Below are positions 63,552 to 64,000 of a DNA stretch of 64,000 nt, one piece after another. Position 1 is the first letter of the stretch. Each line of letters starts with the position of its first letter. Both the position numbers and the translations under genes were made by a program. Source of the DNA: Caballeronia pedi (GTDB lineage: Bacteria; Pseudomonadota; Gammaproteobacteria; Burkholderiales; Burkholderiaceae); contig NZ_FCOE02000001.1 of NCBI RefSeq assembly GCF_001544915.2, forward strand, positions 310,001 to 374,000. The letters run 5' to 3'. Under the pieces are notes generated by a model that was not told the origin of the DNA, made no database searches, and was given only the letters and a program-made list of their open reading frames with translations.

Positions 63552-64000
63552 ATGCCTCTCGTATCAATGCGTCAACTGCTGGATCACGCAGCCGAACACA
63601 GCTACGCCCTCCCGGCATTCAACGTCAATAATCTGGAACAAGTTCAGGCGATCATGGCGGCCGCGCACGAAGTGAACGCGCCCGTCATCATGCAGGCGTC
63701 CGCCGGCGCGCGTAAGTACGCGGGCGAAGCGTTCCTGCGCCATCTGATCGAAGCAGCGGTCGAGTCGTATCCGCATATTCCGGTCGTGATGCATCAGGAT
63801 CACGGCCAGTCGCCGGCGGTGTGCATGGCCGCGATCCGCTCCGGCTTCACCAGCGTGATGATGGACGGCTCGCTCGAAGCCGATGGCAAGACGGTTGCGT
63901 CGTACGAGTACAACGTCGCGGTGTCGAAGCAGGTCGTCGAGTTCTCGCATTCGATCGGCGTCACGGTCGAAGCGGAGCTGGGCGTGCTCGGCTCGCTCGA
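63552..64000 (+). CDS. fba: Class II fructose-bisphosphate aldolase (3' end outside window)
   Basis: Class II aldolase cleaves fructose-1,6-bisphosphate to triose phosphates with a zinc ion. The visible 149 codons start [24 protein letters not shown] (read from the ATG at 63552) and show [15 protein letters not shown], the zinc-site segment VVMHQDHG, a following FTSVMMDGS and a [12 protein letters not shown] at the window edge. These are the catalytic half-site residues of the family. The gene continues beyond base 64000. GGAG at 63538-63541 is its likely ribosome binding site. Confidence 0.95.
   Translation, partial: MPLVSMRQLLDHAAEHSYALPAFNVNNLEQVQAIMAAAHEVNAPVIMQASAGARKYAGEAFLRHLIEAAVESYPHIPVVMHQDHGQSPAVCMAAIRSGFTSVMMDGSLEADGKTVASYEYNVAVSKQVVEFSHSIGVTVEAELGVLGSL

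Overview
The window reads as a chromosomal segment of a Burkholderia-like betaproteobacterium (Burkholderia/Paraburkholderia/Caballeronia group). The evidence is the high-GC codon use with strong G/C at third positions, the recA-recX-DUF2889-sucC-sucD-terC-pilin-PglL order, the pgk-pyk-fba order, the hda/purM divergent pair and a long pcnB-folK-panB strand. Genes are dense, and most shadow frames are open only because of base composition. No CRISPR array, rRNA, intact insertion sequence or prophage was seen.

Layout. 1-4.7 kb: the 3' part of a gamma-glutamyltransferase, an MHS-type transporter, a ferritin-like protein and a flavin-nucleotide-binding protein. 4.7-11 kb: rhlE, trhA, a diheme plus triheme cytochrome c pair, a CopD protein and a small membrane protein. 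11-16.3 kb (minus strand): hda, an HAD phosphatase, pcnB, folK, a deoxynucleoside kinase and panB, tightly packed; purM diverges from hda. 17.8-19.1 kb: an AT-richer orphan lipoprotein. 19.3-22.2 kb: mutL-miaA. 22.3-27.3 kb: DedA, a YeaQ-type protein, an NlpD-like LysM/LytM lipoprotein, a BamE-like lipoprotein, a double zinc-ribbon protein, an unknown, and a glycine-zipper protein.

27.4-36.5 kb is the main accessory catabolic region: a periplasmic amino-acid binding protein, an AhpD/CMD-family protein, an AtzE-type amidase with a 55-codon AtzG-like partner, a class III aminotransferase, an ACS-family MFS transporter and a D-aminoacylase-type amidohydrolase, with LysR and RpiR regulators at one edge. 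Copies of ACATATGT in inverted or palindromic context precede both the binding protein gene and the aminotransferase gene, so one regulator probably controls both units. The substrate is not known.

36.7-37.6 kb: a visibly AT-richer two-gene insert (STM2901-like and DUF1493-like) beside a tRNA(CAT) gene. 37.9-42.2 kb: an MHS transporter with a large loop insertion and a TctD/TctE-like two-component system. 42.3-51 kb: SOS-controlled recA with recX (long extra N-terminus), DUF2889, sucCD, terC, a type IV pilin and its probable O-glycosylating ligase. 51-57.5 kb: moaC, a BepA-like protease, an unknown, a YheT hydrolase, an NTF2-like protein, waaF and a CHCC zinc-finger protein. 57.6-64 kb: ilvE divergent from azlCD, then the lower-glycolysis genes pgk, pyk and fba (cut by the window end).

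All calls come from reading motifs, lengths and context by eye. No database search was run, so family names for the less familiar proteins are judgements.
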